Shown here: positions 49,515 through 58,931 of the stretch, one piece after another
Layout: each line of letters opens with the position of its first letter
Position numbering within the stretch: the first letter of the stretch is position 1
DNA from: Streptomyces avidinii
GTDB lineage: Bacteria > Actinomycetota > Actinomycetes > Streptomycetales > Streptomycetaceae
Assembly (NCBI RefSeq): GCF_014650695.1
Contig: NZ_BMVL01000006.1
Span: forward strand, 1 to 64,000
Reading direction: 5' to 3'
Length of the DNA: 64,000 nucleotides
The notes under the pieces: generated by a model
What the model was told of the DNA's origin: nothing
Seen by the model: only the letters and a program-made list of their open reading frames with translations
The model's database searches: none
Position numbers and translations under genes: made by a program

Positions 49515-50130
49515 CCGGATGAAGATGCGGCGAGGTGGAGTCCGGCGAGGTAGATGGTGGCGGTCTTGTCGTATCGAGTGGCCGGGCCGCGCCACTGCTT
49601 GAGCTTGTTGATGCAGCGTTCGACGGTGTTCCGCTGCTTGTAGGCCTCGCGGTCGAAGGCCGGCGGTCTGCAGCGGCCGTCGGCGGCGAGGTGGATCTTT
49701 GTGGTCGGTCCGCCACGGGAGCGTCCCAGGGCGTGGTCGGGCGGCTCGCCGGCCGGGGCCCCCTTTTGACGGGCCCCGGCGGCGTGCTGTTGAGCCCGGA
49801 CGATCGTGGAGTCGACCACGACGACCCGGTCGAGGTCGCCTTCGGCCTGGGCGAGCAGAGAGGTGAAACCCTTCTCCCGGGTCCCGTCCGCGGCCCACAT
49901 CCGCAGGCGGTTGTGGGCGCCCTTCCACGAGCCGAAGTGCTCGGGCAGGTCCATCCACGGCGTGCCGGTGCGGTACTTGAACGCGACCGCGTCGATCACC
50001 TGCCGATGATCCCGCCACCGCCCACCCCGCCGAGGCGTCCGGTCCGGCAGAAGCGGCTCAATGCGGGCCCACTGAGCGTCAGTCAACGACACACATCAAC
50101 CAACGCTCCGATGATCCGAAAGAAACGCCC
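49487..50130 (-). mobile_element. IS5-type element with internal deletion
   Basis: Left end GGGCGTGTCCTTCGGATCA (49487) and right end (TGATCCGAAAGAAACGCCC, ending 50130) form terminal inverted repeats. The transposase lies inside but is shorter than normal for the family, so the element is non-autonomous though its ends look intact. Confidence 0.75.
49499..50092 (-). pseudogene. IS5-type transposase, internally deleted and frameshifted
   Basis: Starts at GTG 50092 (SLTDAQWARIEPLLPDRTPR) and has the first DDE aspartate region (VVVVDSTIVRAQQHAAGA). Then GPTTKIHLAADGRCR joins directly to PAFDREAYKQRNTVER; about 80 residues, including the second catalytic aspartate, are missing. The final HLAGIFIxSAR is broken by loss of one G, so the frame runs on past the end of the element. 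Enzymatically dead. Confidence 0.8.
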
Positions 50131-50137
50131 TAGCCCC

Positions 50138-50584
50138 TCAGTGGTTGTCGAACGGGGAGACGATGATCTCCGAGTTGACCGACAGCAGCGTGTTTCCTGC
50201 GCTGTCGAGGCTGACCAGACGGGCATACGCCCTGCCGTTCACGTGCAGCTCGGCGAGATATCGAGCGGTACCAACCGCCCCGGTGGTGCAGGGGATGTTG
50301 TTCACGGAACGCACCGCCGTGCCATCGGGGTCAACGACGTCGACCCGGAATTTGGCGCACTTGCTGGGGAATTCCTGGATGTTGCCCTGGCCGAGGAATT
50401 CTTGTGGTCCAAGGCCGACCCGGTCCACACAGACGTCGCCCTTGAATCCATTCTGATCGAATGACGTGCATTTCCTGAACGGTGGCACCCAAGCGGCCTG
50501 GGCCGGGCCGCCGACTGCGGTGACCATGCCAACGGTAGCGGTCGCCACTACGACCGCTGCGGAAATGGCGTTGCGGATTCTCAT
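50138..50584 (-). CDS. Secreted protein with two cysteine pairs
   Basis: 148 residues; signal peptide MRIRNAISAAVVVATATVGM to AQA (cleavage near residue 31). The mature part has four Cys (RKCTSF, GDVCVD, SKCAKF, IPCTTG) and beta-rich repeats (VRSVNNIPCTTGAVGTARYL). The ATG at 50584 follows GAGGGGGC. Not recognised; likely an extracellular small beta protein. It ends 8 bp from the IS, which may have displaced its terminator. Confidence 0.75.
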   Translation of the reverse strand: MRIRNAISAAVVVATATVGMVTAVGGPAQAAWVPPFRKCTSFDQNGFKGDVCVDRVGLGPQEFLGQGNIQEFPSKCAKFRVDVVDPDGTAVRSVNNIPCTTGAVGTARYLAELHVNGRAYARLVSLDSAGNTLLSVNSEIIVSPFDNH

Positions 50585-50751
50585 TGGTGCCCCCTCGCAA
50601 GACAAGTGAACCTTCAAAAGTGCCGTCCACCAGTGGAAACCAGCTTTCCCCGACAGATCGGCGATTCGCTACGGTAGACGACCGGCTCCGGGACGTCGAC
50701 GGCCGCAGTTGAACAGTTCCTCCGGCAATCACCGAAAATCCGCCCCGACGC

Positions 50752-51040
50752 TCAACTCGACAACCGGTACCCCAACCCCCGCACGGTCTCGCTGCTGTTG
50801 CGCCCGAACGAGGTGTCCACCTTCTTGCGCAAGTAGCTGATGCAGAGCTCGACGATGTTGCGCCGGACCAGGGTCTGCAGCCGGACCGGTGAGGTCGAGC
50901 ACCACCACGTCGTACGGGTGCTTGCGGGCCGGAAACAGGCCGGTGACAGAGTCCTGGACGACGTCCGTCGCGAAACCCTCGGTCTGCAGCCCCTGATGCA
51001 GTGCCGGGGCGAGCCGGCGGTGGTCGCACATCATCAGCAC
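50752..51040 (-). pseudogene. OmpR-type response regulator with large deletion
   Basis: The start is intact (GTG 51040, AGGAG site): a receiver-domain head RVLMMCDHRRLAPALHQGLQ to DVVVLDLTG (phosphorylation-site Asp present). The remainder of the receiver and most of the DNA-binding domain are gone; after a frame change the last 38 codons give ELCISYLRKKVDTSFGRNSS, TVRGLGYRLSS, the end of a winged-helix output domain. No sensor kinase lies nearby. Confidence 0.75.
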
Positions 51041-51225
51041 CCGCAGCGGCTCCTGGTCCGGTCGGGGCACCACCCGCAGCTCAGGCACGAGCGTGCTCGT
51101 GACCGGGCCGGGACGCCGAGGTGCTCGCCCCGGCCCTGGCGTACAGGTCCAGGCCGGCCGACACGACCCAGTAGTGCTTTGTTGTCCGGTCTTGTCACGT
51201 CGGGTGTTGGGTAGTTCGCTGGCTG

Positions 51226-52500
51226 TATGAGGGCTGGGGAGCTTGTGGCGGTGCGGGTCCGGTTGGAGGAGTTCGCTTCCAAGGTGTTCGCGCCGCTGGT
51301 GCGGCGGGACTGGCTGGAGAAGGGCCAGTTGTAATCTGCGGGGCCTGTTGCTCGACGGCCGACGCAAGTCGATGCAGCCGATGGCCGGGCGTCTCGGGGT
51401 GGACCATCAGCGGTTGCAGCAGTTCATGACGTCCTCGACCTGGCCGGTCGCTGACGTGCGGGCCCGACTGGCCTGGCGGGCGGTGGCTGTGGTCCGCCCT
51501 GAGGTGTGGGTGGTGGACGACACCGGTTTCCCCAAGGACGGCACTGCTTCGCCCGGGGTGGCCCGCCAGTACTCCGGCACGTTGGGCAAGGTCGGCAACT
51601 GCCAGATCGGTGTCAGCGTCCACGCCGCCTCGGACACGGCTTCGTGCCCGCTGTCATGGCGGCTGTTCCTGCCCTCCGCATGGGACGGGCCCCAGGCCGC
51701 TGCACGCCGGGCTGCCTGCCGGATCCCCGACAGCGAACATCACCGCGCGAAGTGGCAGCTCGCGCTGGAGATGTGCTCGACGAGCTGTCCGCGATCGGCC
51801 TGCGGCCCGCCGCACTGGTCGCCGACGCCGGCTACGGCGCGAACGCCGACTTCCGTCACGGCCTGGAAGGCCGGGGTCTGGCCTACGTCCTGCAGGTGAA
51901 GGGTGAGATGACCGCCCACGGTGCGGATGCCGAGCCGCATCAGCCCGCCTACAGCGGGCTCGGGCCCCGCCCTCTGCCCCGTTACCGCACCCGGCCACGT
52001 TCCCTACGCGACCACGTGCTGGCTGCCGGAAGAAGCCGTGGCCGGACGCTGACCTGCGCAAAGGCTCCATGGCCGCGATGAGCTCGCACTTCGTGCTCCT
52101 TCGGGTCCGCCTCGTCGGCCGCCGCCCGAAACCGGCGGCCGACGGGACGATTCCGCTGCTCTGGCTGATCGCGCAGTGGCCCGAGGGAGAGGCGGAGCCG
52201 GTGAAGTACTGGATCTCGAACCTGCCCGCGAACATCCCCGCCAAGGACCTGGTCCGGCTGGCGAAGGCCCGGTGGCGGATCGAGCACGACTACCGCGAAC
52301 TGAAGACCGCTCTGGGACTGGACCACTTCGAGGGACGTTCGTTCACCGGCTGGCACCGCCACGTCACCCGCGTCACCGCCGCCCACCTGTTCCTCACCGA
52401 ACAGCGGACCTGCTCAAAAGCCCCTGCCAGGACCTGACCCTCTACCAGGCCCTGGACCTCTTCCAACACCTACTCGCCAGGGCTCTATCCACTCCCACGC
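51226..52500 (+). pseudogene. IS701-like transposase with several frameshifts
   Basis: The ATG at 51226 begins MRAGELVAVRVRLEEFASKV and stops at TAA after KGQL where one base is inserted (GTTGTAATCTG). The frame resumes as LRGLLLDGRRKSMQPMAGRL and VWVVDDTGFPKDG (first DDE Asp), shifts again near 51770 to DELSAIGLRPAALVADAGYG, again near 52060 to KYWISNLPANIP and RWRIEHDYRELKTALGLDHF (the Glu region), and at about 52437. Inverted repeats were not located. Confidence 0.8.
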
Positions 52501-52597
52501 CGCCTCCCCCAACTCACCTCGACCTGCCACAAGATCAATTTTCTGTAGCATGGGCACGCCATCCCCCCGAGCCGTGTCCAGCCGACGGAAGACACCC

Positions 52598-53797
52598 ATG
52601 CGCCTCCAGCGGATATCCGCCGCGACCGCGGCCCTCGCCGCGCTCACCACCCTCGCCACCGCCTGCGAAGACTCCCCCAAGCCGGGCCCGCCCGCCGCGA
52701 GCGCTCGGGGCGCCGCCCCCGCCTCCCCCACGGCCGCCAGCGCCGGCGCCGCGCCCGCCACGCTGGCCGGGGCGCAGGCCCACGTACAGCAGTACACGTC
52801 CTGCGAGAACCTCAGCACCGACCCGAACGACAGCCGGGTGCCGCTGAGCGGGTTCATCGGCGCCGGGGACTGGGGCATCACGGAGCGCGGCGTCTGCACG
52901 GACAAGAAGGCGCAGGGCGAGACCGTCCTCTTCCTGACCCCGGACATGAAGGCCTTCCAGCAGGCCGCCAAGGACAACGCCGCAAAGCTGCTCGCCGAGG
53001 GCCGGGACAACACCGACCTCGCCAGCCGCACGGTCGTGGGCAAGACCTTCGCCCTGACCGCGCTCAAGACCGCCACCGCCGTGTCCCTGGTCGACCCGCC
53101 CAACTCCGACCTGCGCATCCTGAGCTGCAACCCCGACGTCTTCGTCCCGGAGGGGTTCAAGAAGGAGAAGGCCCTGGTCGAGGGCTGCTTCCTCACCGAC
53201 TACGTCAACAGCCCCGACGGCCAGGGCAGCCCCCACCGCGGGGCGGTCCGCGACCCCTCCACCGAGGGTGCCGCGAAGCCGGGCCAGCCGTCCACCGGCA
53301 GCCTGGGCCTGCCGAGCGCCGACAACATCGCCGAGCTGCAGAAGCTCGTCAGCCCGCACACGGTCGACTGCACGAGCATGAAGGTCACCGACGAGCAGGT
53401 CCAGTCGATCGACTACATGCCGGTCGTCGACGGCCCCGCGAGCGCTTGGGGCGTCACGCAGCGAGCGGTCTGCGGCCAGCTCGGCGGGGAGCGGCGCGCG
53501 CACAACCTGAACTGGCTGGACACCGTCTCCGACATGAAGACCCTCCAGACCAAGGCCAAGGCGGCGCAGCTGGCCGACCTGCAGGACGACGGGCGCCTCA
53601 AGGCCACTGCGAGCAAGCTGCTGGTCGGCACGAACATCGCCGTGGAGACCAACAACGCGAACGTCCGCCGCGGGCTGTACCAGCTCCAGTTCCTGTACCT
53701 GAACTGCGAGACCGGCTTCACCGCGCCGGCCGGCTACCGGCTGGAGAAGGCCCAGACCGAGGGCTGCGTCCTGACCAACTACGAGCGCCCGAGCTGA
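52598..53797 (+). CDS. Lipoprotein with duplicated domain
   Basis: 399 residues: a lipobox signal (LTTLATAC, Cys23) and a Pro/Ala linker, then two homologous halves (about 58-205 and 245-395). Each half has SCENLST/DCTSMKV, a GITERGVC/GVTQRAVC segment, a LTPDMKAFQQAA/LDTVSDMKTLQTKA helix and a Cys-containing end (EGCFLTDYV/EGCVLTNYE). So a surface lipoprotein with internal tandem duplication; conserved cysteines probably pair within each half. ATG 52598 with GGAAG. Family not recognised. Confidence 0.82.
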   Translation: MRLQRISAATAALAALTTLATACEDSPKPGPPAASARGAAPASPTAASAGAAPATLAGAQAHVQQYTSCENLSTDPNDSRVPLSGFIGAGDWGITERGVCTDKKAQGETVLFLTPDMKAFQQAAKDNAAKLLAEGRDNTDLASRTVVGKTFALTALKTATAVSLVDPPNSDLRILSCNPDVFVPEGFKKEKALVEGCFLTDYVNSPDGQGSPHRGAVRDPSTEGAAKPGQPSTGSLGLPSADNIAELQKLVSPHTVDCTSMKVTDEQVQSIDYMPVVDGPASAWGVTQRAVCGQLGGERRAHNLNWLDTVSDMKTLQTKAKAAQLADLQDDGRLKATASKLLVGTNIAVETNNANVRRGLYQLQFLYLNCETGFTAPAGYRLEKAQTEGCVLTNYERPS

Positions 53798-53855
53798 CAC
53801 ACGGCCGTCCGGGGCGTGCGCGGCCTTCTTCTGTTCCTTGCCGTGGTGCGGCATC

Positions 53856-54698
53856 CTACGGCCGTTCGAAGAACTGGAGCACACCGCCGATCGAGAAGCT
53901 CAGGGCGCCGGTCAGCGTCGCCCAGTTGGCGACGCCGACGTTGACGAGGTCGCCGGTGCCGGGGCGGGTGAAGGCGGCCACTGCCGAGACCATGAAGAGC
54001 AGCGAACCGAACTGGTTCACCGCGACGATCCACCACCCGAGGCTGCGCGACCGGAAGCAGATCCGGGAGCGATGGCAGATCTCGACGAACGCGAGATGCC
54101 CCGAGATGAGGAACAGCACGCACCCGATGACGTCGGGGGTCCAGATCAGCCGGTTGACCTGCTGGACCGTGAGCCCCTGCAGGAAGGAGTCCAGCAGGTT
54201 GATCCCGAACACCAGCGTCCCGACGAAGAGGACGAACGTGCTCAGCCAGTCCAACCGCATCGGCTCGTACCCCCACCACCTCCAGTCGGCCGTGCCGAGG
54301 AACCGCCCTTCGGGAGCGTTGCGGGGCGCGTTCAGTACCTGCAGGAGCGAGGCGTAGCCCCCGGTGTTGAAGAACAGTCCCCCGGCGAAGTAGACGCAGG
54401 CGCTCTGGAACGGATCACCCCCACCGAACTGGGCGATGGCCGCGCCGAGCGCGAAGAGCGCCCCGCCGATGACGAACGCGCTCGCAGCGATGGCGTTGAG
54501 CCTGCGCAGGCGGCTCAACGCCTGCGGACCGGCGGGCGAGGGCCGGTCGGCCGTATCTCCCGGGCCGCGGACGGACAGTGTCCCGCGCCTGCGCGCCAGG
54601 CGCGAGTCCCAGACCACCGTCTCGCCTTCGGGGCGCTGCCAGGTGAGCCGGGTGGTGAACGGTCCTGCGCCTTCGACGCGCTGCTCGGGCTCTCCCAC
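53856..54698 (-). CDS. Multipass membrane protein (YrhK-like layout)
   Basis: 280 residues with a soluble N-terminal 65 residues, then six or so membrane segments (LNAIAASAFVIGGALFALGA, SACVYFAGGLFFNTGGYASL, WLSTFVLFVGTLVFGINL, DVIGCVLFLISGHLAF, VNQFGSLLFMVSAVAAF and a last one). Single-strand hydrophobicity and even codon use support it. No catalytic motif; function unknown. Start uncertain. Confidence 0.78.
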   Translation of the reverse strand: MGEPEQRVEGAGPFTTRLTWQRPEGETVVWDSRLARRRGTLSVRGPGDTADRPSPAGPQALSRLRRLNAIAASAFVIGGALFALGAAIAQFGGGDPFQSACVYFAGGLFFNTGGYASLLQVLNAPRNAPEGRFLGTADWRWWGYEPMRLDWLSTFVLFVGTLVFGINLLDSFLQGLTVQQVNRLIWTPDVIGCVLFLISGHLAFVEICHRSRICFRSRSLGWWIVAVNQFGSLLFMVSAVAAFTRPGTGDLVNVGVANWATLTGALSFSIGGVLQFFERP

Positions 54699-54758
54699 GT
54701 CCTGAGCGTAGTGTCGGGGGCGGCTTCGGACGGTGAGCGAAACGTACCCCGTTCACGT

Positions 54759-55397
54759 TCACGTTGCCGTCGATGCTGCTCGGTGCGGCATGTTCCAGCC
54801 CGTGGCGAGCTTCGACGGACGGAGGCTGCTTCCGCCTCCGAAGAACTCACAGAACTTCATGATCAGCGGGTCCCAGCCGAACGGGTCCACGTAGTGAGTC
54901 CCCGGAATGACCAGACCCTCCTCGACATGGGCGCGCAGCACCTCGACCTGAAAGGCAGTGGCGTCCGGATCGTGGCCGCCGAAGGGGTGGGCCGAGACCA
55001 CCCTGCACTCCAGTTGGACGGGGCACTCCGCGACCCTGGGCGGCCCTACCAGGTCCGATGCCTGCTCGGTCAGCCGGGCGGCCGCGAACTTGTCCGGCTC
55101 GTACCGGTAGCCCTGCTTCGCCTTGTAGTCGGGCATGTCCGGCTTCCCGGTGGTCAGCGCGATCCGGTCGACGGCATCGGCCATCGCCGAAGAGGGCAGG
55201 TTGAGTACGCACTCCCCCTCCCGCAGCAGGTTCGCGGTCGTCAGGGCGTTGTTGCCCAGCCCGAGCATGCAGAACCGGTCGAGCCACCACGCGGAGGACA
55301 TCGGCGCCAGGTTCGCCGTCCCGTCCTCGTTGCGTGAGCTGATCAACACCACCGGAGTTCCGAAGTACAGGACCTTGAGCCCGGGGACCACATGCAT
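54759..55397 (-). CDS. Flavin reductase-like (FMN-binding split barrel) protein
   Basis: 212 residues. TPVVLISSRNEDGTANLAPM, the SAWWLDRFCMLGL segment, ANLLREGECVLNLPS and CRVVSAHPFGG are signs of the flavin reductase-like/FMN-binding domain (RutF/HpaC relatives). It would reduce or bind FMN for a partner oxygenase, or act as an enoate-like reductase. GAAAGG lies upstream of ATG 55397. No oxygenase gene is near. Confidence 0.85.
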   Translation of the reverse strand: MHVVPGLKVLYFGTPVVLISSRNEDGTANLAPMSSAWWLDRFCMLGLGNNALTTANLLREGECVLNLPSSAMADAVDRIALTTGKPDMPDYKAKQGYRYEPDKFAAARLTEQASDLVGPPRVAECPVQLECRVVSAHPFGGHDPDATAFQVEVLRAHVEEGLVIPGTHYVDPFGWDPLIMKFCEFFGGGSSLRPSKLATGWNMPHRAASTAT

Positions 55398-55567
55398 CTG
55401 TTGCGCCTTTCGCGGAGTGTCAGTCGGAGGGACCGGCTCGCGATCAGGAGCGCGAGCCGTCACCGACTCTCTCGCGTGCGGGCACGCTCTGGCTGGCGGG
55501 AATGCGACCTCGCGTTCGGTGGTGGACGAGGTGCGGGGGCGGGGCGGGTGCGGAGGCGGGCCCGGGA

Positions 55568-56116
55568 TCAGCCGGACTGCGTGAGCGGGGACCGGACGCC
55601 GAACCACTGCTCGGCGCCGTACTCCTCGAACCGCTCCACCTCGGTGAACCCCAGCTTCGCCGCGAGGCGCATCGCGCGATCGTTGGCGGTCCGGGTGCAG
55701 AGGACCACCGGCTCGCCGGGGAGCGCGTGGTCGAACCAGTCGAGCGCCGCTGCGCACGCCTCGGCGCCGTACCCGCGTCCCCACGCCTGCGGCAGGAACA
55801 TGTAGCCGAGCTCGGCCTCCGCGGCATCGGGACGTACGTGACCCGGACGCTCCGGGTCGCGCCGATCGAGCGTGATCATGCCGATCATCGCTCCGTCGGC
55901 ATCGACCACGAAGCAGCCGGGGCGCCGCCCGGGCACCTCGGGCACTGCGCGTTCGAGCTCGTCACGCGGCCGGGAGCCGCCGATGTAGGTGCCCACCTCC
56001 GGCGATGCGAACAGCTCGATGAACGCCGCACGGTCCCGGGCATCCGACTGACGGAGGACGAGCCGTTCGGTCGGTATCGCGGCAGGCGGCCAGTTGACAG
56101 GTCCGAGTTCGATCAT
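55568..56116 (-). CDS. RimJ-type GNAT acetyltransferase
   Basis: 182 residues from ATG 56116: LVLRQSDARDRAAFIELFAS near the start, GMITLDRRDPERPGH, AELGYMFLPQAWGRGYGAEA (acetyl-CoA loop) and NDRAMRLAAKLGFTEVERF. This is the RimI/RimJ-like class acting on small molecules or protein N-termini. Substrate unknown. An upstream in-frame ATG (56161) exists but adds unlike residues. Confidence 0.85.
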   Translation of the reverse strand: MIELGPVNWPPAAIPTERLVLRQSDARDRAAFIELFASPEVGTYIGGSRPRDELERAVPEVPGRRPGCFVVDADGAMIGMITLDRRDPERPGHVRPDAAEAELGYMFLPQAWGRGYGAEACAAALDWFDHALPGEPVVLCTRTANDRAMRLAAKLGFTEVERFEEYGAEQWFGVRSPLTQSG

Positions 56117-56161
56117 GAACGGCAACCTAGCGCACGGCTCGTCGGAGTGAGTGCGCATCAA

Positions 56162-56629
56162 TTACCCAACCGACTGAGGAGACTTCGGGTTCACCAGAGT
56201 CCACGAACGTCCTGGCTGCACTCCACATCGCCGGCATCCAGCCACGGGCTGCGGACGTTCGGTAGCCGCACCAGGGTGCGCCGGAGCGTTCCCCGCGTCG
56301 ACCCGGAACGGGTGGCGGGGGCCCGGTGCGGGCGGGTCGCAGTCGTCGCGGAGGACGCCGTCGGGCGGGGCGCCCGATGCGGGGACGGGCAGGTACGGCT
56401 CGGGGCGGGTCAGCCACAGCCAGACCCCGAACGGCAGGGGCACCCGGCACGCCGCCGGGGCGGGCGGGGTCCAGAGCTCGCCCCCCGTCTGCGGATGCGT
56501 CGGCACGAGGGGGACGTCGGTGTCGTCGTCGGGAGCCGGTCGTCCCGGTCCGGCCAGGACGGCGTGCCGCGCCTGCGGACCGGCGGGCGGCATGGAGTCG
56601 AGGGAGCCTTGGAACACCTCACCGGCCAA
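56162..56629 (-). CDS. Hypothetical ORF, start unclear
   Basis: The frame is open from about 56720 and TTG 56627 is the only usable start apart from an internal ATG. The middle is protein-like (DTDVPLVPTHPQTGGELWTP, PLPFGVWLWLTRPEPYLPVP) and the last 30 residues are not. Not recognised. It might be a decayed gene; codon use supports coding up to about 56300. Confidence 0.4.
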   Translation of the reverse strand: MAGEVFQGSLDSMPPAGPQARHAVLAGPGRPAPDDDTDVPLVPTHPQTGGELWTPPAPAACRVPLPFGVWLWLTRPEPYLPVPASGAPPDGVLRDDCDPPAPGPRHPFRVDAGNAPAHPGAATERPQPVAGCRRCGVQPGRSWTLVNPKSPQSVG

Positions 56630-56687
56630 GCCGTCGGGGATTTCGGGCGCGCGGCCGGACGGATCGTGGCGCCCGTACGACGCGGGG

Positions 56688-57083
56688 TCAGGCCCAGGGG
56701 TCTTGGTCGATGGCGCCCGGTGCGGCGTCGTTCAGCATCTGGTCGAGGGTGCGGGCGAGGCCCTGCGCGTCGTCCACGTGCGCGATCCACGGGACGCCGC
56801 CGAGGGCGCCGGCCGGATCGGCGGCGGTGGCGAGAGCGTCGAGCACCGTGCGCAGGTCGTCCGGAACGGGGTCGTCCACGAGGCAGAGCCAGGCGAGCGC
56901 GGCGGCCACCCGGACGTCCGCGGGCTGTGCCGGCTCGCGCCACAGGGAACGGGCCCAGGCAGCCGCGCCGGGGTCGGCATGCTCGCGGGCGAGTTCGGCG
57001 ACGGCCAGGTCTACCACGGCTTCGGTATGCGCAGATCGAGTACCCGGCACCGAGCCGGGTCGGGTGGCGACCGGGCCAGGCAT
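56688..57083 (-). CDS. Hypothetical helical protein (131 aa)
   Basis: Ala/Leu-rich helical protein: TEAVVDLAVAELAREHADPG, RVAAALAWLCLVDDPVPDDL, DDAQGLARTLDQMLND. Helical pairs resemble HEAT/ARM repeats. ATG 57083 is chosen by position; ribosome site poor. It may be the remaining C-terminal half of a larger protein. It precedes the ORF at 56162-56629 on the same strand. Confidence 0.5.
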   Translation of the reverse strand: MPGPVATRPGSVPGTRSAHTEAVVDLAVAELAREHADPGAAAWARSLWREPAQPADVRVAAALAWLCLVDDPVPDDLRTVLDALATAADPAGALGGVPWIAHVDDAQGLARTLDQMLNDAAPGAIDQDPWA

Positions 57084-57161
57084 TCGGGTCGTTCCGGCAT
57101 GGTGCCTGGCCGACGGAGCGGTGTGCCGAGATGCTGGGGGCTGAACGAGGCAGGAGAAACC

Positions 57162-57746
57162 GTGGACGAACCCAGCATCCAAGGTGCCCGGAGCTCGGCA
57201 TCCACCGGTGCGAGCCGTGGTGTTGCCGGCCAGCCCGGGGTCATCGGCATTGCGCTCGGGGCGGTGCTGACTGCCGTACTCGCACAAGGCTCGTGGCAGT
57301 GGTTCGCGACGTACATCGGCGTGACCCTTCTTGTCGTGCTCTTCACCCTCTACCGGCTTCCCCAGTGGACGCCCACGCCCGGCCTCCGATCTGCCTACGT
57401 CGGCAACCTGGCGGCGTATTCGCTGGTCGTCGGCCTGTGCGTGGCGATCACCCTGGCCCCCGTGCTGCAGCGCTGGGCGTGGCTGTTCCCGATGCCCGGC
57501 ACGCGCGCCAGGTGTCCCGCCCTGGGCAGGTACGAGAGCATCCGGACCGAGGCGGCGCTGGCGAACCTGGCCGGTCGCGACGCTGCCGCCCTGGCGCGTA
57601 CTCAGGAGGTCCAGAGCCATACCGCCGTTGCCGACTGCCTGTCCGCCACGACGACGCTGTGGTTGCCGGTCTACGCGGCCGGGGCGGCCCTGCTGGTGGG
57701 TCTGGGTGCCTATTTCGTGGATCGGATGCGGGCAAGGAACGCTTAG
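57162..57746 (+). CDS. Hypothetical membrane protein (194 aa)
   Basis: GTG 57162 follows AGGAGAAACC. Hydrophobic segments at PGVIGIALGAVLTAVL, FATYIGVTLLVVLFTLY, AAYSLVVGLCVAITLAPVL and, at the C-terminus, LPVYAAGAALLVGLGAYFV make four membrane spans with a loop of about 70 residues between the third and fourth. Not recognised. Confidence 0.7.
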   Translation: MDEPSIQGARSSASTGASRGVAGQPGVIGIALGAVLTAVLAQGSWQWFATYIGVTLLVVLFTLYRLPQWTPTPGLRSAYVGNLAAYSLVVGLCVAITLAPVLQRWAWLFPMPGTRARCPALGRYESIRTEAALANLAGRDAAALARTQEVQSHTAVADCLSATTTLWLPVYAAGAALLVGLGAYFVDRMRARNA

Positions 57747-57845
57747 CCCCGGCCCTTGGGGTCCTGGCCCGTGCCGTGCATGCCATCAGCGCTGGCTGCC
57801 TTCGCACTGATCGCGGCACCGTGCCCCGGCGGCGGGCCCTCGACG

Positions 57846-58730
57846 TCAGGAAGCACGGTCGGCCGTGCCTGTGCCCGTTCCTGTGTGGTCGAGGATCGCG
57901 GCGACGATCGTCGGCCAGTCGGTTCGTTCGACCCCGTGGCCTGCGTCCGCCAGAGCCAACAGCCCTGCGGCCGGGATCCTTTCCGCGAGTGCCTCGCCGT
58001 GGCGGAGCGGGAACATCGGGTCGGCGGTCCCGTGGATCACCAGCGTGGGCACCGCGATCGAGGACAGGGGTGCTCGTGGGGGCTCGCCGTCCGGAAGGGA
58101 GTCGTGGTTGCGGGCCGCGGCGAAGTCGTTCGCGCGCTCCACGTCGCGTCGGACCAGGCCCCGGGCGGCGGTCTCGTCGAACGGGCGCCGACCACCTGCG
58201 AGGACGCGCGCGTAGGCGACCTGATAGTCGATCACCGAGTCGGCATCCGACCAGTCCACATCCACGGTCGAGACGAACCGCATGAACTCCTCGGTCGGCG
58301 GAGGCAGCTCGCGGTCGCCGTCACTGTCCCCGGGCACGGCGGAGGACGTGCTGATCAGCACGAGCGACAGGACGCACCGTGCGTGCTCCAGTGCGAGCAG
58401 CTGTGCGAGCGCCCCTCCGGCGGATACGCCCACGATGTGAGCGGCCGGGATCCCGTGGGCGTCGAGCACGCGGACGGCATCGTCGACCAGGTCCGCACCG
58501 CTGTAGCCCGGGCGGCCCGGCTCATAAGTCACCGACCTACCGGTGTCGCGGTGGTCGTAGCGGATCACGAAGCGGGGGCCGCCCTCGGCGAGCATCCGGC
58601 AGAAGCCCTCCTCCCACCAGAGCATCGAAGCCCCCGTCCCCATGATGAGCAGTACGGGCGGATCCGACGGATTGCCGAACGACTCGGTGCAGAGCCTGAT
58701 GCCCGTCGTCTCGATCATGCGCTCAGCCAT
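57846..58730 (-). CDS. Alpha/beta hydrolase (methylesterase-like)
   Basis: 294 residues: LLIMGTGASMLWWEEGFC, YDHRDTGRSV, the nucleophile elbow HIVGVSAGGALAQLL, an Asp in HGTADPMFPL and a His in DAGHGVERTDW. The order resembles aclacinomycin-type methylesterases (DnrP/RdmC group) and haloperoxidase-like enzymes. No signal peptide. The C-terminus ends in a Thr-Gly repeat. Substrate unknown. Confidence 0.87.
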   Translation of the reverse strand: MAERMIETTGIRLCTESFGNPSDPPVLLIMGTGASMLWWEEGFCRMLAEGGPRFVIRYDHRDTGRSVTYEPGRPGYSGADLVDDAVRVLDAHGIPAAHIVGVSAGGALAQLLALEHARCVLSLVLISTSSAVPGDSDGDRELPPPTEEFMRFVSTVDVDWSDADSVIDYQVAYARVLAGGRRPFDETAARGLVRRDVERANDFAAARNHDSLPDGEPPRAPLSSIAVPTLVIHGTADPMFPLRHGEALAERIPAAGLLALADAGHGVERTDWPTIVAAILDHTGTGTGTADRAS

Positions 58731-58931
58731 CGTCCTCGCCTCTCACCGTCTCGCCCCTCCTCGTCTCTCCTCGCCTGACCCTTCCCGCCCCATGGTGCCC
58801 GGGTGTCCCCGAATCGGTAGCGCGGACGTACCGGCCGAGGAATCGTGGTGCTGTGTGTCAGTCGACCACGCCATCGGCCCCCGCACGAATGACACCGCCC
58901 TGTTCGGCCGCACGCCGACGATCGGAGACGG

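Noticed and set aside
53446..54357. 303-aa plus-strand frame across the lipoprotein end and membrane protein gene
   Set aside because: Spans two real genes in the wrong frame; Arg/Pro rich.
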